The notes beneath the pieces are model-generated. The model ran no database searches and had not been told where the DNA came from. It saw nothing but the letters and a program-made list of their open reading frames with translations. DNA of 64,000 bases, taken from NCBI RefSeq assembly GCF_020536995.1, contig NC_068369.1, positions 18,455,921-18,519,920 of the forward strand, read 5' to 3'. This DNA is from Dreissena polymorpha (taxonomy: Eukaryota > Mollusca > Bivalvia > Myida > Dreissenidae). Below, one piece after another: positions 23,801 through 36,800 of the stretch; the stretch's first letter is position 1; each line of letters begins with the position of its first letter. The position numbers and the translations under genes were made by a program.

Positions 23801-26800
23801 CCAACTTTCATGACTTGTGAACACCCTGGGAGCTATGTTTTTTAAACAGACCAGAACCATTTTCATACACATCCAAGATATCATTGGACAAATATTCTGA
23901 CAAACTTTCATGAAAATTCATGAAGCCATTTAAGGAAAAATGCCCACCCCCTGTTGACCATATTTTTCAAGCAACTGGAACCATTTTTGAACATGTCCAA
24001 GATATCATTGGGACAAATCTTCTGACAAAGTTTCATGATGATTGGACAATAAATATGGCTTCTAGAGTGTTAACAAGGTTTTACTATACATGTAGCTATA
24101 AAAGAAAAAATGCCACGCCCCCTTGGCGGCCATGTTTTTACATCAACCGGAACTATTTTCGAACTCATCCAAGGTATCATTAGTACAAATCTCGTGACCA
24201 AGTTTCATGATGATCGGACAATAAATGTGGCCCTAGAGTGTTAATAAGGTTTTACTAAAGCAATATATAGCCATATTTGGGAAAATGCCCCGTCCCCTAG
24301 TGGCATTGTTTTTTAAGCAACTGAAACCATTTTCAAACCCATCCAAGATATCATTGGGACAAATCTTCTGACCAAGTTTCATGAAGATCGGAAAATAAAT
24401 GTGGCCTCTAGAGTGTTAACAAGATTTCCCTATATATAGCCATATAGGGAAAAATACCCCGCCTCTTGGCAGCCATGTATTTCAAGCAAACGTAACCATT
24501 TTCAAACACATCCAAGATATCATAATCATTGAGACCAATCTTCTGACTAAATTTCAGGAAGATTGGACAATAAATGTGGCCTCGTTAACAAGGTTTTACT
24601 ATAGCCATATAAAGCCATATGAGGAAAAATGCCCCACCCCCTGGTGGCCATGTTTTTAAAGCAACAGAAACCATTTTCGAACTCATCAAAGATATCATTG
24701 TGACAAATCTTCTTACCTAGTTTCATGAAGATCAGAAAATAAATGTGGCCTCTAGAGTGTTAACAAGGTTTTACTATAGCCATATAAGGAAAAATGCCCC
24801 GCCCCCTGGGGGCCATGTTTTTCAACCAACCGGCATCATTTTTGACCTCGTCCAAGATATTATTGGGATGAATCTTTTGACCAAGTTTTATAAAGATCGG
24901 ACAATAAATGTGGCCTCTAGAGTGTTAACAAGATTTTACAATAGCCATATATAGCCATATAAGGAAAAATGCCCCGCCCCTTGGCAGCCATGTTTTTCAA
25001 GCAAACGTTACCATTTACCAACCCATTCAAGATATCATTGAGACCTATCTTCTGACCAAATTTCATGACGATTGGACAATAAATGCGGCCTCTAGAGTGT
25101 TAACACGGTTTTACTAAAGCCATATAAAGCCATATAAGGAATAATGCCCCGCCCCCTGGTGGCCATGTTTTTCAACCAACCCGCATCATTTTTCGAACTC
25201 CTCCAAGATATTATTAGGATGAATCTTCTGACCAAGTTTCATGAAGATCGGACAATAAATGAGGCCTCTAGAGTGTTAACAAGATTTTACTAAAGCCATT
25301 TAAAGGTCAAATGCCGATTTTATAACGAAAAATGCTATTTTATAAATATGTATATTCTAAAACGAGTGGTATCATCAAGAGCAATGGCAAAAAATATTAT
25401 GATACTTAAAACGATGACCTTGTTTTCCGTAATACGCCCGGGTATTTTCGCCACCTATTTTAGTTGTGACGTCACATTAACTCAACGCGCATGACACTGA
25501 AACTCGTCCATCGTTATTACGGATCGAAGCCTGAACACTTCGCGCTTTATGTCAACTTTGACACTCAATATCTTGCTATGTTAATACACTTCTTTTTATA
25601 CAAGTTTTATTAAAAACGTGTGCTTATTTTGTGAGTGTTCTTTTTTTTGCACGACAATCGTTATTCGACTGTCAGTGTGTGTTTTTTTCGGGTGCAAAAA
25701 ATGTGCGGAAAACGGAAACAGTGGACTTTTCAGTTTTGCCAAGGATGATGTTACTCGTAAGAAATGGATTAATAATATATTATACGCATGTATGTAATAA
25801 TGGCTTAGATACAAACAATTAATTACAACCTTTCTCTTATTATTAAGGACAAATAGGTTAATCCGTGGAACAGCGATAAAAAAGGACAAATACATTCCAT
25901 TTGAAAAAATAAATAAGCTAGGCTACAGCTAACTAACAAACAAAGTATCAAAAATAACATTCTTGTACTGATATTTATCTCAAATAAATTACTATCTATT
26001 ACACAGATTATTAAAAGACATTTTTAAATGGAATTGGAATTGTATTACTAAAAATAGTAATATTATTTACTAACACCATTCATTATGCTATATTGAAATA
26101 TTCAGATAAAAATGTAAATTGAGGAGGGTTTTGTGCATGAATTGTAATTATTAGTACAATTTATTGATTTCATAAACAAAAACAGCTTGGCATTTCTCTG
26201 TAATGGGTATCCGAACAATCGCTCTCGCGGACAATCGCTCTTACGCTAATTTTGACAAGGTGGACATTCACTCCTATATAATTTTGACACCATGGCCATT
26301 GGTTCATACAATTAGATGCGAAACCTTAAACCATAGTATACGCCGATCAAAGGTTAACACCTATAATTAGCCAAAAATTAAATTTACTTTGTGCGTACTA
26401 TCATAAATACAAGTTGAACAATATTTCAACTTCTCAAGCGGTTTTTATGTAAACAATGTAACGATCTTGAAAATCACTTTCATTTCTTACTTAAATTTTT
26501 AATAGCCTCAGACAACAATATATACATAGACATTATGATTGATTTCTAAGTTTCTTAACTTTCAAGAAATTCCATGGCTACCAGTCAATCTGACACCAGT
26601 TACCAATGTTGTGTATTAGTCCATACATATTGTCATGGAGTTTATGGCTATTTGGCTGTTCAAATGTGCCTTATCTGTGGATATATCACAGTTGATTATT
26701 GCAGACACAGTATGGTTTCAGAGATAAGACATTAGACCAAGCCCAATTATATCAACAATCAATCATAAAATGTATTACTATCAGACCAGTGCTACGGCTT

Positions 26801-29800
26801 AGCTAACCAAGGGGTGCAGCTCCATGTCCCACAAATGTCCCACTCTGCCCACTTGGACTTCACCATGCTATTGATTATCATGTGATTATAACGGAAGTTG
26901 TATTTATCAATTAATTAATATAAGTGTTCACGATGAAACTCTTTTATTATTTCTGGAAACAATGTTTTAAATTAAAATTCATTTAATTAGACATATTAAC
27001 ATTCCTTTCTAATCAGAACAGGTACAAGTATCCGTTCTAATATTTTATTATTAACCAGTGCTTTGTGTAACCAAGTCATATTCAACAAGCTTGTACTGTA
27101 GAATAGCAATCAAAAAAATATTTTTCCACGCGACACGTGCATGAAACACAGTTATGTATTTACTAATCCGTGCTCCCAACACGATGGTTGTCTTGAGCAT
27201 TGACAAAATTAACCTCGCTGTCCGAGTTAGAATCATAAAAAATCTGACAGACTGTCGCTAAATTCTGACTCATACATGTACGGTTGAACGGAAAACTCAT
27301 CATAATCTCTATCATATTCCATTTTCCATCAATTTTTCTAACTTAAGTTTCGAGAAATAATACATCCGAAGCTTTATAACGCCGGTTCGTTATTGAGAGC
27401 ATGAACAATGGAAGATTTGTGACGTCACTTCCGGTTTGAATGAAAATGGCGAGTACATCGGAATGTGTGAAAAATCGCGACTTTGTATCTATTTGTTCTT
27501 GCTAATAACACCATAATTGCAATGAAGTGAGGTGCGAAATAGTTTAGATATGCACTAAATTCGATAAATAAATGTGTTCTGCGGGTTTTTTAAATCGCGG
27601 CACTTGATCTTTAAGGAAAAATGCCCCGCCCCTTGGCAGCCATGTTTGTCAAGCAAACATAACCATTTTCGAACTCATCCAAGATATTATTGAGACCATC
27701 TTCTGACCAAATTTCATGAAGATTGGACAATAAATATGACCTCTAGAGTGTTAACAAGGCAAATGTTGATGCCGCATAACACACGACGGAAAAAAGGCAA
27801 TCACAAAAGCTCACCATGAGCACATTGTGCTCAGGTCAGCTTAAAATGTTAAATATTTAATATGTAATTACCAAAACAAAAAAAAAACAGTACAACAAAC
27901 ACACAATTACCTGTTTACCAAGCAAAACTATGTCAACCTTCTCCTCAGCTGCAATTTTTGCGAGCAGTTTTGAGACATGTATGGGCTGCAGGTTGGAATA
28001 GTCCTTGTCCTCCACCAGAACATGAATGGCCTTGTCAGCTCCCATGGCTAGTGCCGTCCTCAAGGTTTCCTTTAGAACATAGCCAGAACAGATCTAGTGC
28101 CCACTGGTCAAATAGAGCATTATGCAGTTCATCTTATTGTCAGAAGTGCACTTGGTTTTTCTTCTGCTTTGTTAGTAAAACATACATTTTCTGTCACAGT
28201 CATCGGATATAATGACCAAAAAGACATATTTGATGATGAATGAATATTTATGAAAATCATATAGTAAATGTTAACTATAAGATGAACAGATTTATACATG
28301 CTTTTACAGAAATAACTTACAACAAGAGATGTGGTCGTCAGAAATACAATACCCCCTACTGCGCCGCTTTGATACATGTTTTTTTTTACTTTTGACCTTG
28401 AAGGATGACCTTGACCTTTCACCACTAAAAATGTGCAGCTCCATGAGATACACATGCATGCCAAATATCAAGTTTCTATGTTAAGGAACATAGAAGTTAT
28501 GAGCATTTTTCTAAACCTAAACACGAAACCTAAACGCAAAGTGTGACAGAAAGACAGACAGACAGACGGGCCGATCACTATATGCCCTCCTTCGGGGGCA
28601 TAAAACCATTTATTAAATAAACCAAGGTAACCTTTTTCTATGAGAACGGTTCAATGAAGGTAAAACACATTCAGAGACCATTTGTGCCAATATGGTGACT
28701 AAACATCTCCCCACCATTCTTTGTATTAGCTGGTCATAAAAATTAAAACTAAATTCAAACCTGATTTTGCTGTGGACCACAAGATGCTACAATAATTTCT
28801 GAAGCCAGTTTCTTCTCCTTCAGCCGGACAGCTTCCTCCACTGCTATCTCATCAAAAGGATTCATGCTATGTTTAACTCCTTCCGTGACAACACCCAATT
28901 TATCTGGTCTAACTCGCACCTGAATTGAATATACTTCTTTTCCAGTACTTAGATATTGGAAGATTGTCATTATAGCAATTTTGAAAGAGTAATATTGGCA
29001 AAAAATATCTAAACAATAAGCATGGGATTTTTGTTTATTTTCATTTTAAAATGATAATTTACACATTCTTCTTTCCCAAAATAAGAAACAAACCATATAA
29101 CAGAAATATTCTGAACTCTGATTGAGTCGCATCATTCAAAAATGTTAAGGCAGTCATCGAAATTCGCACTAGTCCGACAGCAAAAAACTAGTATTTTTTC
29201 TTTTGGGCTTGTAGAAAATCCACTATTACAAGCCCAGCGTGCTTGTACATCTCATTAAACAGAAAACGAGTTCCACTTTCATTTTCAATATTTGTAAACA
29301 AAGTTTAGAATTTAATCAACAGCCGCTTATGTTTTAACACACTGCACACATGTGCTGGGCAATCAGCCGATAATTGGATTACTGCACATAAAGCGCATGG
29401 TTTTGTGGTTCCCGGATAACTACTATGTAAAATAAATGTTTTGCGTTGCATTGGGGACACAGAGAGTAATGGCTGAACAGTTGTCATTCAAGTACGTCGT
29501 TGAGGAATGCGAATCTGAGGTAACTGTGATTGACGCATTTGTCAACTGGCTTTTTGTAGAATAACCTGGAACTTAATTGCTTATATATTTTCTAGTGGTT
29601 CAGGTTTGCTCTCTCTTTCACATGGATATATGTGATACATTTCTGCTAATTTTCTACCTCAACTTTATGTATATATTTATAATTGTGATTTGATTGAAAT
29701 CCGTGTGTGAAATTAATTTCTTCTTATTTCAGGATCCGAAAGAGGCTGGCTCAGATGACGAGGAAGCTAACTTGGATGAAGATGAAATTATAAGAGATTT

Positions 29801-30563
29801 GTATTGTATTCTAAAGATTAAATAAATGAATGCTTCTTTGGATGTTTTATGTTATGTTTATCTGCATTTTTAACAAAAATGTTTGGGCTAGTAAAATCTG
29901 ATTGGGCTTGTTCAAATTCCCATAGTACTAGCCGGACTTGCCTGTAGATTTTAATCTGAATTTCAATGACTGTTAAGGTGTGAGATGCAACAGGAGAGAG
30001 GGTGGCTAATCACACTGTAGGACCGTTGACCTTAAGGTGTTTACTGTTAGAGGGCACACTACATGTTTCTTCACTTGATTATTGTTCTTAGAGAGAATGA
30101 GTTTTTGTGCTGCAAAGTTTTGAGTTGTATAAGCACGAAACAATTTAAGTTACTTATGGAAAAGCTTTCAAAGACCAGGCATTTCCTGGCGTATCTACAG
30201 ACCCATTTCCAAAGCAAAATGGTGAATAATTCCCAAAGAAGCTTCCGAAAAAGTCCTGAAATTGATGAAAGTTTGTACAGCTGCTTAATGTTTTGATTAA
30301 CGGACATAAGAGGTCTTGGCTTGGTAGGACTGGCAATAGAAGACGGTCAGCTTGACGGAGCCTGACGTTCCGTTTGTGTCACCGGTGATGATATTTTTTA
30401 CCGGTTTTTTATTGTAACAAAGTTGATATCAAACCCACCGAAAATATATTGAAATAAAAAGGAAAGGATTAAGCATGCAAACTATCATGTACAAAACGAA
30501 ACCTACCTTAACAGCATAGTCAATAACTCGTTTACAACCAACGAGAATTCTTAAGCCAGACAT
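20849..30563 (-). CDS. ETFB: Electron transfer flavoprotein subunit beta
   Basis: Six minus-strand exons: 30563-30507, 28919-28761, 28069-27911, 22699-22637, 21673-21515 and 21025-20849. They encode 257 aa, against 255 in human. All introns are phase 0 with GT-AG ends, and three exons are exactly 159 nt. ETFB pairs with ETFA in the mitochondrial matrix and passes electrons from acyl-CoA and other dehydrogenases to ETF-ubiquinone oxidoreductase. Recognisable blocks are [54 protein letters not shown] and the family signature [20 protein letters not shown]. The recognition loop [13 protein letters not shown] is followed by KAKKK, the site of Lys methylation in vertebrate ETFB. The protein ends [12 protein letters not shown]. 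The start is the only ATG that gives the family N-terminus. Introns 1-3 are large and repeat-laden. No frame breaks were seen. Confidence 0.97.
21305..21485. mobile_element. AACCCTTTCCCACTC MITE family fragment (ETFB intron 5)
   Basis: The block shares the TTAACCCTTTGCCACTTAG end, the AGTCCCTTAGAATGTTATAT stretch and the AACAGCATAAAAC core with the 15.8-kb copy. The inner inverted half is cut short. Confidence 0.65.
21707..21932. mobile_element. GCACAGGCTAATC palindromic MITE (copy 1, ETFB intron 4)
   Basis: The outer inverted repeats are GGGAAAACAGGACTTAATGC and GCATTAAGCCCTATTTTCCC. The inner part has AGAGGCTAATCC against GATTAGCCTGT, plus GCTGCACAGGCTGATC. It belongs to the same family as 41.1, 45.8 and 61.8 kb. 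Confidence 0.8.
22285..22555. repeat. Irregular 33-38 bp tandem repeat in ETFB intron 4
   Basis: About eight degenerate copies of a unit like GCCATTTTGGAAGTCCTAGA followed by GCTTCCATGGCT. Unlike the other minisatellites in this window it does not include exon sequence: it starts about 80 bp beyond the exon 4 donor. Confidence 0.75.
23695..25299. repeat. Tandem array of about 170-bp units (ETFB intron 3), left part
   Basis: About nine units share GCCATGTTTTTCAAGC, a CATCCAAGATATCATTG stretch, AAGATCGGACAATAAATG and CCTCTAGAGTGTTAACAAG. The array opens with AAACAAGAGGGCCTGAAAGG. It is interrupted at 25300 by a 2.3-kb TTAA element and resumes at 27615. Confidence 0.85.
25300..27614. mobile_element. 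TTAA-flanked DNA transposon, probably non-autonomous, Kolobok-like
   Basis: The ends are TTAAAGGTCAAATGCCG and, inverted, TTAAAGATCAAGTGCCG. The insertion splits a tandem array cleanly and the outer TTAA is best read as the target duplication. One short plus-strand frame at about 25693-25796 reads [12 protein letters not shown], then [14 protein letters not shown], which looks like the C-terminal half of a THAP zinc-finger domain. TTAA targets plus a THAP domain are features of the Kolobok superfamily, so I suggest that class with caution. No full transposase frame is visible in the 2,315 bp. Confidence 0.68.
27615..27845. repeat. Tandem array of about 170-bp units, right part
   Basis: The 23.7-25.3 kb array continues here after the inserted TTAA element, with one full unit (GGAAAAATGCCCCGCCCC through CTCTAGAGTGTTAACAAGG). 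It ends with a terminal module containing GCTCACCATGAGCACATTG. Confidence 0.8.
28321..28605 (-). mobile_element. GGGGGCAT-ended repeat module (ETFB intron 2)
   Basis: On the minus strand it begins TATGCCCCCGAAGGAGGGCAT with a GTCTGTCTG tract. It continues through the GGTCAAGGTCATCCTTCAAG phrase and ends with a GGGGGTATTG and CATCTCTTGTTG motif. It is the same family, inverted, as 37.5-37.8 kb. Confidence 0.75.
29151..29972. mobile_element. 822-bp TIR element carrying a small spliced ORF (ETFB intron 1)
   Basis: Inverted ends CAGTCATCGAAATTC and GAATTTCAATGACTG are flanked on both sides by TTAAGG, a likely 6-bp target duplication. Just inside, ACTAGTCCGAC and GTACTAGCCGGACTTG form further inverted similarity, and TGGGCTTGT recurs on both sides. 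The interior carries the two-exon frame described in the next entry. The superfamily is not assigned. Confidence 0.65.
29469..29825 (+). CDS. Small two-exon acidic ORF inside a TIR element
   Basis: Exon 1 is 29469-29519 (ATG to a GGTAACTG donor) and exon 2 is 29733-29825, after a good pyrimidine-rich acceptor (TTCTTCTTATTTCAG). Together they encode 47 aa: [17 protein letters not shown] joined to an Asp/Glu-rich second half ([18 protein letters not shown]). The stop overlaps an AATAAA. I do not recognise the family. It could be the remnant of the element's own gene or a captured host gene fragment. It is antisense to ETFB intron 1. Confidence 0.4.
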
Positions 30564-31179
30564 TCTCCTTCGTGAACTTTGATGGTCGCCTTGATTTATC
30601 AAATCAAACTTGGTAAAACCGGTTTCAAACCAAAACTAAATCAATTAAAAAATATAGCGATTGTAGAATCAAACATATATTAAACGAAAGATAATAAAAT
30701 AGCTCCGAGTATAAAGTTTTACACGAAAGAAAAATAAAATGTTAAAATAGAAGGCGTCTGCAGCTGGCAAGACAGTTTATCAGGTAATATAAAACAGTTG
30801 TAAGAATATTTTAACATCTGTATAAATAGAAGTGTTAGCCAGTGGCAGGGATGTCAGTTTACAGGTTAAACATAATGATAAACTCTTTCTTTCATATTCA
30901 TAAAATAAACAGGATTCTGATTGCTGGTTTAGCATGTTTAGAAATTAGATCCTGTTCTGTAATCCGGCTAGGTTAGTGTTATGTGCAGACGTGCACAACA
31001 TATTGAATTTGGAATACAGATTTTTAGTGCAGAATGTGTATCACGTGATGAAAAGTGCGATATGTTTATTTTGCGGCTCAGTTAGAATGGATTATGAAGC
31101 CCTATTCGTCTGCGCCAAGTTGTAATGCGTTAGATGCAGACATGCACACCATATGGAATTCTATAATCTAGTGCAGATT
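30564..31179. other. Upstream flank of ETFB, no gene
   Basis: The ETFB promoter and 5' UTR should lie here on the minus strand. No TATA box or CpG-rich block stands out. Towards the right end the degenerate TCTGCGCC repeat zone begins. Confidence 0.35.
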
Positions 31180-31698
31180 TTAAAGGGATCTTTTCACGCT
31201 TTGGTAAATTGACAAAATTGAAAAAAGTTGTTTCAGATTCGCAAATTTTCGTTTTAGTTTTGATATTTGTGAGGAAACAGTAATACTGAACATTTACCAT
31301 GGTCTAATATAGCCATTATATGCATCTTTTGACGATTTTAAAACCTAAAAATTATAAAGCGTTGCAACGCGAAACGATTGAATAATTTAGAGAGTTCTGT
31401 TTTTGTCGTTAAATTTTGTGAAACTACGAAGATTGCTTATATAAGGTATAAAATACTCCTAGTATATGTACTCGGCGGAATAGCTCAGTAGGCTAAAGCG
31501 TTTTTACTTCAAGACTCTGGCAGGACTCCAGGGGTCACTGGTTCGAAATCTGGTCCGGGCAATGTTCTTTTCCTTTTTTTTAATTGTATTCTTGATTTTT
31601 TACTGGAGCTTTTACGATCCAATGTTTACATTTATCGATATAAAGCATTTAATGAATAAGTTAAAAAAATGCCAAAATCTGTGAAAAGGCCCCTTTAA
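31180..31698 (+). mobile_element. TTAA-flanked MITE with tRNA-like core (copy 2)
   Basis: The element begins TTAAAGGGATCTTTTCAC and ends GTGAAAAGGCCCCTTTAA, 519 bp, the same length as the copy at 41.5 kb. The core at about 31472-31561 looks like a tRNA with a long variable arm: A box TAGCTCAGTAGG, B box GGTTCGAAATC, spaced about 55 bp. The arms (GACAAAATTGAAAAAAGTTG and CGTTGCAACGCGAAAC) are nearly identical to copy 3. It is not called as a tRNA gene. Confidence 0.85.
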
Positions 31699-33860
31699 TG
31701 CGTTAGATGCAGACATGCACACCATATGCAGATTTATAGTGCAGATCCTGTAACTTCTATTTGCCTGCGTCTCTGTGTCTCTTCGCAAGTTTTTATATGG
31801 GTGTTACAGCGTTGGCGAAACAATGAGCACCTATAAATCTGCATCCAGATAACGTTCGCATCGTGCTTATAATGTTAAACTCGGGTTTATAAGTTATTGG
31901 TCCCTATTCAGGCTATTGATCTGTGTTCAGTTTACATTGGCATGCGCTAATACGTATATAAGCCTATCTATAGTTGAACCCTATCAATCTGCGTCAACAA
32001 ATTGAGTGAGCGATTTAAGCATGGGATAGCTCATTGACTTCTATGTATATGTACAATCTGCGCGAATACTGGTATAACAGCGTTTTGGAACAAATGAGCG
32101 CCTATTAGTCTGCGTCCAGACAACGTTTTTCACATCCTGCGTATGGTTATTTTCGGGTTGAATAATGATGAGTAACGGTAATCTGCGCCAAGTTAACATT
32201 CACATAAGGTCGTACGTGCATTATAGAGCTAATGGAACCCTTTCGATCTGCGTCGAGTCAACACATTGAGTGTGCTTAAATGCTATTAATTGCATCAAAA
32301 AAGTAAGTTACTTCTATTTATGTACGTCCATAAAATCCCCACTAGTTCTTATACGTTTTTTTTTACCATTGTAGAACTAATAAGCCATCCTCTTCCCCCA
32401 AAACAACAAAAACAAAGAAACAGCATCCAGACAACGTCAGCATAGTGCTTATACGGTTGAATTTGGGTAAAATCAGGGATGGATCCCTATTTATCTGCGC
32501 CCAGTGAACATTCACATGCAATTATATGGTTTTAATTGCATTATGAGCTGATGGACCCAATCAATCTGCATCGAGAGAATTTATTGAGTTTGTTTATACA
32601 ATATCAATTGCATCAACTAAATAATAAACTTCTATTGATCTTTGTCCATTAAGGAATCCGGATAGGGCCAAGTTGCTTGTCACGTGTCGACCTTCAAGGT
32701 CGACGCACAACCTTCAAGCGACGCATGATATGACACTCGACATTTGAAATCGACATGCGACAATCAAGATATGAGTATAGCATATCGCGCTGGGTTTTAG
32801 GGGAAAAAAATATTGCAGAAAATCTTGACTGTCGACTGAATTTTCGACTGTCATATCGTGCGTCGCGATGAATGTGGCGTGTCGCTTTGCATGTCGACTT
32901 CAATTTTCATGTGTCGACCTTCGAACGCGACACTCGACATCTAAGCGACGCACGATACGACGCGCGACGCACGATTTGACACTCGTTGAACTTATATCGA
33001 TAATAGAATCTGATAGAATCTATCATGCAGATTCATAGGGCTTCATTTTGTCTGTCGCAAGTAAACCCATATAAGAATCTGAGATATATTAAGCACATGT
33101 GAAGATTGTAGAAACACATGCAGATTTATAGGGCTTTAATATTTTTTGTCGCAAATTCAATCAGATAAAAATCCAAGATATGTTAATGTTGTCGAAATGC
33201 ATGCCGATTAATTATGCGTCATTTCTTCTCCGTCGCTATCAAACCAATATAAATAAGAAATGCCACGTGCAGGTTACGGACTCGTGCATGTTGATAGGCT
33301 TCAGTAGTTATCCGTCGTATAAAACCAATATCTTAACCTGTTCATACTTTTTGGACGCATATGATAATGGTTCACTACGTATATTAATACTACAATACAG
33401 ATCGGATAGGCACCCTCTAGGTGTTTACTCGACGAAGATTAACATGGGGTACATGACTTAATTAATGAAAATAAGGGCTGATAAGCACTTGTAAATCTAA
33501 GCTGCGGAGTAAAACAAATATAAAACCGTCAAGGCAGTCGGAACACATGCAGATCGATAAGGCTGTATTAGCTTTTTGTCAAAATTAACCCCACTTAAGA
33601 ACCTTCTAAGATTGTTTAGACGAACATGATAAGGAGTTCATATCGCATTTAATGCAATGCAGCCCTTTAAGATAAGCACTCTCTATGTGTTCACGCTACG
33701 CATATCGATATGGGTTGCATGAGTTATATAACATCTTTTTATAATGCACAAATACCGTGTATTAAAAGAATATTTGAATGTCAACTGGTGCAGATTTTTA
33801 GGGCTTCATTAGTTCTCCATCGCAATTTATAAACCTAACAATATATTACGGATGAAGTGA
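31699..33860. repeat. Degenerate repeat zone (TCTGCGTC phrase) without genes
   Basis: A phrase of the type CCTATTAGTCTGCGTCC or CAGATTTATAGGGCTT recurs at irregular intervals from about 30.99 to 33.86 kb, interrupted by the MITE at 31.18 kb. Units are diverged and their length is uncertain (roughly 110-150 bp). A separate CpG-rich block lies at 32680-32995. No gene is seen. Confidence 0.45.
32680..32995. repeat. TCGAC-rich imperfect palindrome
   Basis: The block is packed with GTGTCGACCTTC, GCGACGCACGATA and CGACACTCGACAT in both orientations. The two sides are roughly inverted around about 32830. It is much richer in CpG than its surroundings and looks like a MITE or a decayed palindrome. 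Confidence 0.55.
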
Positions 33861-36800
33861 AACACAGCAAGAGTGTATGGATGAAGATGAATATAGTTTA
33901 TTTAATAACAATCATACAATTAGAAGGCGAATGATGTTTATTAAACAGCATACAATAAATAGTTTAGTCGGCAACTTAATCTGCTCCGGATAATACACAT
34001 GCCAAAAAGCTGAATGTACTCAATTTCTGATGACGAATACACACTGGGATATACGCAGGATTTCAGTCTGCTCTATAGAATCTGTTTTGCACATCTGCAC
34101 ATAACATTAACCTTCCGGCTATTGTAGTATTGAATTTGTATTCTTTGAGTTTGAATAGTTTTTTTTTTAGTTAGTTAGTTTTAGCAGGGCTCTAACTCAC
34201 AACCACAGGAACACGAGCACAAAGAACATTTGCGCAGAGCTGTACCAACTGGTAGTCCAACTTGTTGACGCTCTCAAATATTAAGCTTCTTTTTATATTG
34301 GTGCGCGTCTTATAAATAAGACAATACTTACTGGCTAAAACTGGTTCTTACCCAAGGAATTTAATTTCACAATCACTGTAATCTATTTATGCCAAGATCC
34401 CAGGCACTTAGCACTAGTTTTCTTACATTTGACACTTCTTTAGTAGTGTAATATTTTAATCTTGGAGGAAAAGTGTGTGGGGCTTGACCCTCAACCACCA
34501 AAATGCACCCTCATGCATACTATGACTTATTAATTTAGCAAACATGAAAGAGGCCAACTCCTGTAAAGACCTGTATGACAAAACATAATTTTGTCTTTAG
34601 CGTCACACTTTAGTCTTTATTATAATGATGCTATATACAGATACAGATGTGAGGCTTGCTTATAAATGATTATGCATTAACGATTTGTTGTGTTTTATTT
34701 GCTGTTCAGTATTGGATTTTGTAAAAGGAATTTTTTATGGCAAAACTCAAAAACATCACACATTTGTGTGCCCAGTTTTTAAATAAAAATTTAATACATT
34801 ATTTTATGGTTTTCAGAATGCTCTGCTCTGGGTTGTAAAACGGAACAAAGGGTTAACAATTAGAACTTGTTATTCTTCTGTGATAGGTTTATTCTACGCA
34901 ACAAGCTGCAGTGCATATAAAGGTAACTGAGCTTTAAAGATATCTTGGAGTTCAGTTACTATGCTTAGTTTTGATATGTGTTAATCTAATATTATGTTTG
35001 TATGCATTAATGTATGATATACATGATGAATATGAACAGGTTATTAAAGCCTTAAGAGTTACATGGTAACTAAAATGAGAAGATTTATTTTATTACATAT
35101 ATAAAACAGTGTTTGTTCATCAAGAAGATAACAAGAATTTGTATCCAGTAACAATTTTTTATCGTTTGTTTAAAATCTTTGTGAAAATACAGATGATAAC
35201 ACATTTTCAAAGGTAGTGTACAAAGGGTGTTTTATAAAAATTGGGACCAGACACAAGCTGATGGTCTTAGAAGATGGAACCCAAAAATTATGGTAATGAT
35301 ATTTTGTTTTGTCTCTGCAATTTCATCCCTACCTTTCAAGAGTTTTTCACATACTTTCCCTCTAGAACTTGTCCAATCCTCTAAATTGCACTTCTAGAAG
35401 GCTAGTCTAGTCTCTTCTCTTCAGAGCTTATTTTCAAGTGACTGATTGGGAAAAGGAAAAAAAAAATATTGTTTCAAATTTACAAATCAAGATTTTTTTA
35501 TAGAACGGCTTGAAATAACATTGTTGACACATTACATAAGTTCTTAAGTTCCTCAGGTGTAATAATTTCAACTCATACTTTTATGTCAATGTAAAAAGCT
35601 TTTCATTTCACTTTTCATCTATAAATAACTCTTTGGTTGATGTTGTGAACTGACCATTTGGTAAAAACTTATCAATTAATTTCACTTTGGAAGTACTCTT
35701 GCTAACTAACAAGACAAATACTTCCAAATTACAAGCTCTGTTAGATCATCTATTTCTCTGAAGATCTAGGTTTAATCCCTATACATGTTTTTGCTCATAA
35801 TTTTTTTGATGGCGTTTAACAATTTTCAATATATTTCAAGTTACAGCGAAATAAGGGAATACACATAAAAAATAATAAAAATATGTTCAAATAATAATTC
35901 TCTTATATTAAAGAGTTATAGGAATTAAATTTGTCAACAATAAAAATTGAAAAATAGATAGGAATTAAATTTGTCAACAATAAAAATTGAAAAATCGTAT
36001 GGCAAAAATGCCTACTTTGCTTTTAGCATGGCATTCTCTATAAAGACCTTAAGTTGGATATTAACTGTATCATTATTAAACAATTATTATTAAAATAGTG
36101 CTATATCTACTGTATTTAAATGAGTATCATATTTCTGACATTACACACAAGTTGTTTAACCTAATTTGTATTCAACTCACAATCTGTAAGATAAGTCGTA
36201 TTATAGCATTACATTTTGTGTTAATTTAATGATGTGACTCAGTTAAGCTTCATTACAAGACAAAATTCATCATCAATTAAGTCAGTTTCTTTTAAAAAAA
36301 ATATTTACTTTTAGAATAGATGAACATAAAACTTTGAGGATAGAACATAATTAGCAGCCATTTGTGTACTCAGTATTCACTAACGGCACCCACTGCTGAA
36401 TTCTGTTCAATTTATTTAATAACTTAAACAAATATGAATGTTAGTAACAATATATTACCGAGGTGATTTTGTTTCAAACTGCAAGATTTTTTATTTATAT
36501 TGGAAGCTGTATTTGTTTGAAGATCTTTTATGACTTGAAAACTAACGAGAAATTTATATGTAGATGTTTTGTTTTATGGTAGTTATTCTATCTTATTAAA
36601 ATTTTTATGAACATCTAAGTATAGAAATTTGGCTTTTATTGTATTTTATTGAAAGTTAATCAATTAAAATTAAAAACTCATGGACTTGTTTTACCATTAT
36701 AAAGTGAGAATCAAACCTTATAGCGATAAATAACTGATTTAGTGTACATGTATGTAGTCTGTGCCCTTATGCATATATACATTTGGATAAAAAAAAAAAT

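Noticed and set aside
30063-30307. Overlapping frames on both strands near ETFB exon 1
   Set aside because: They shadow each other, match no family and lie inside ETFB intron 1.
31471-31561. Functional tRNA gene
   Set aside because: A and B boxes are present, but the stems pair poorly and the sequence is the core of a repeated MITE.
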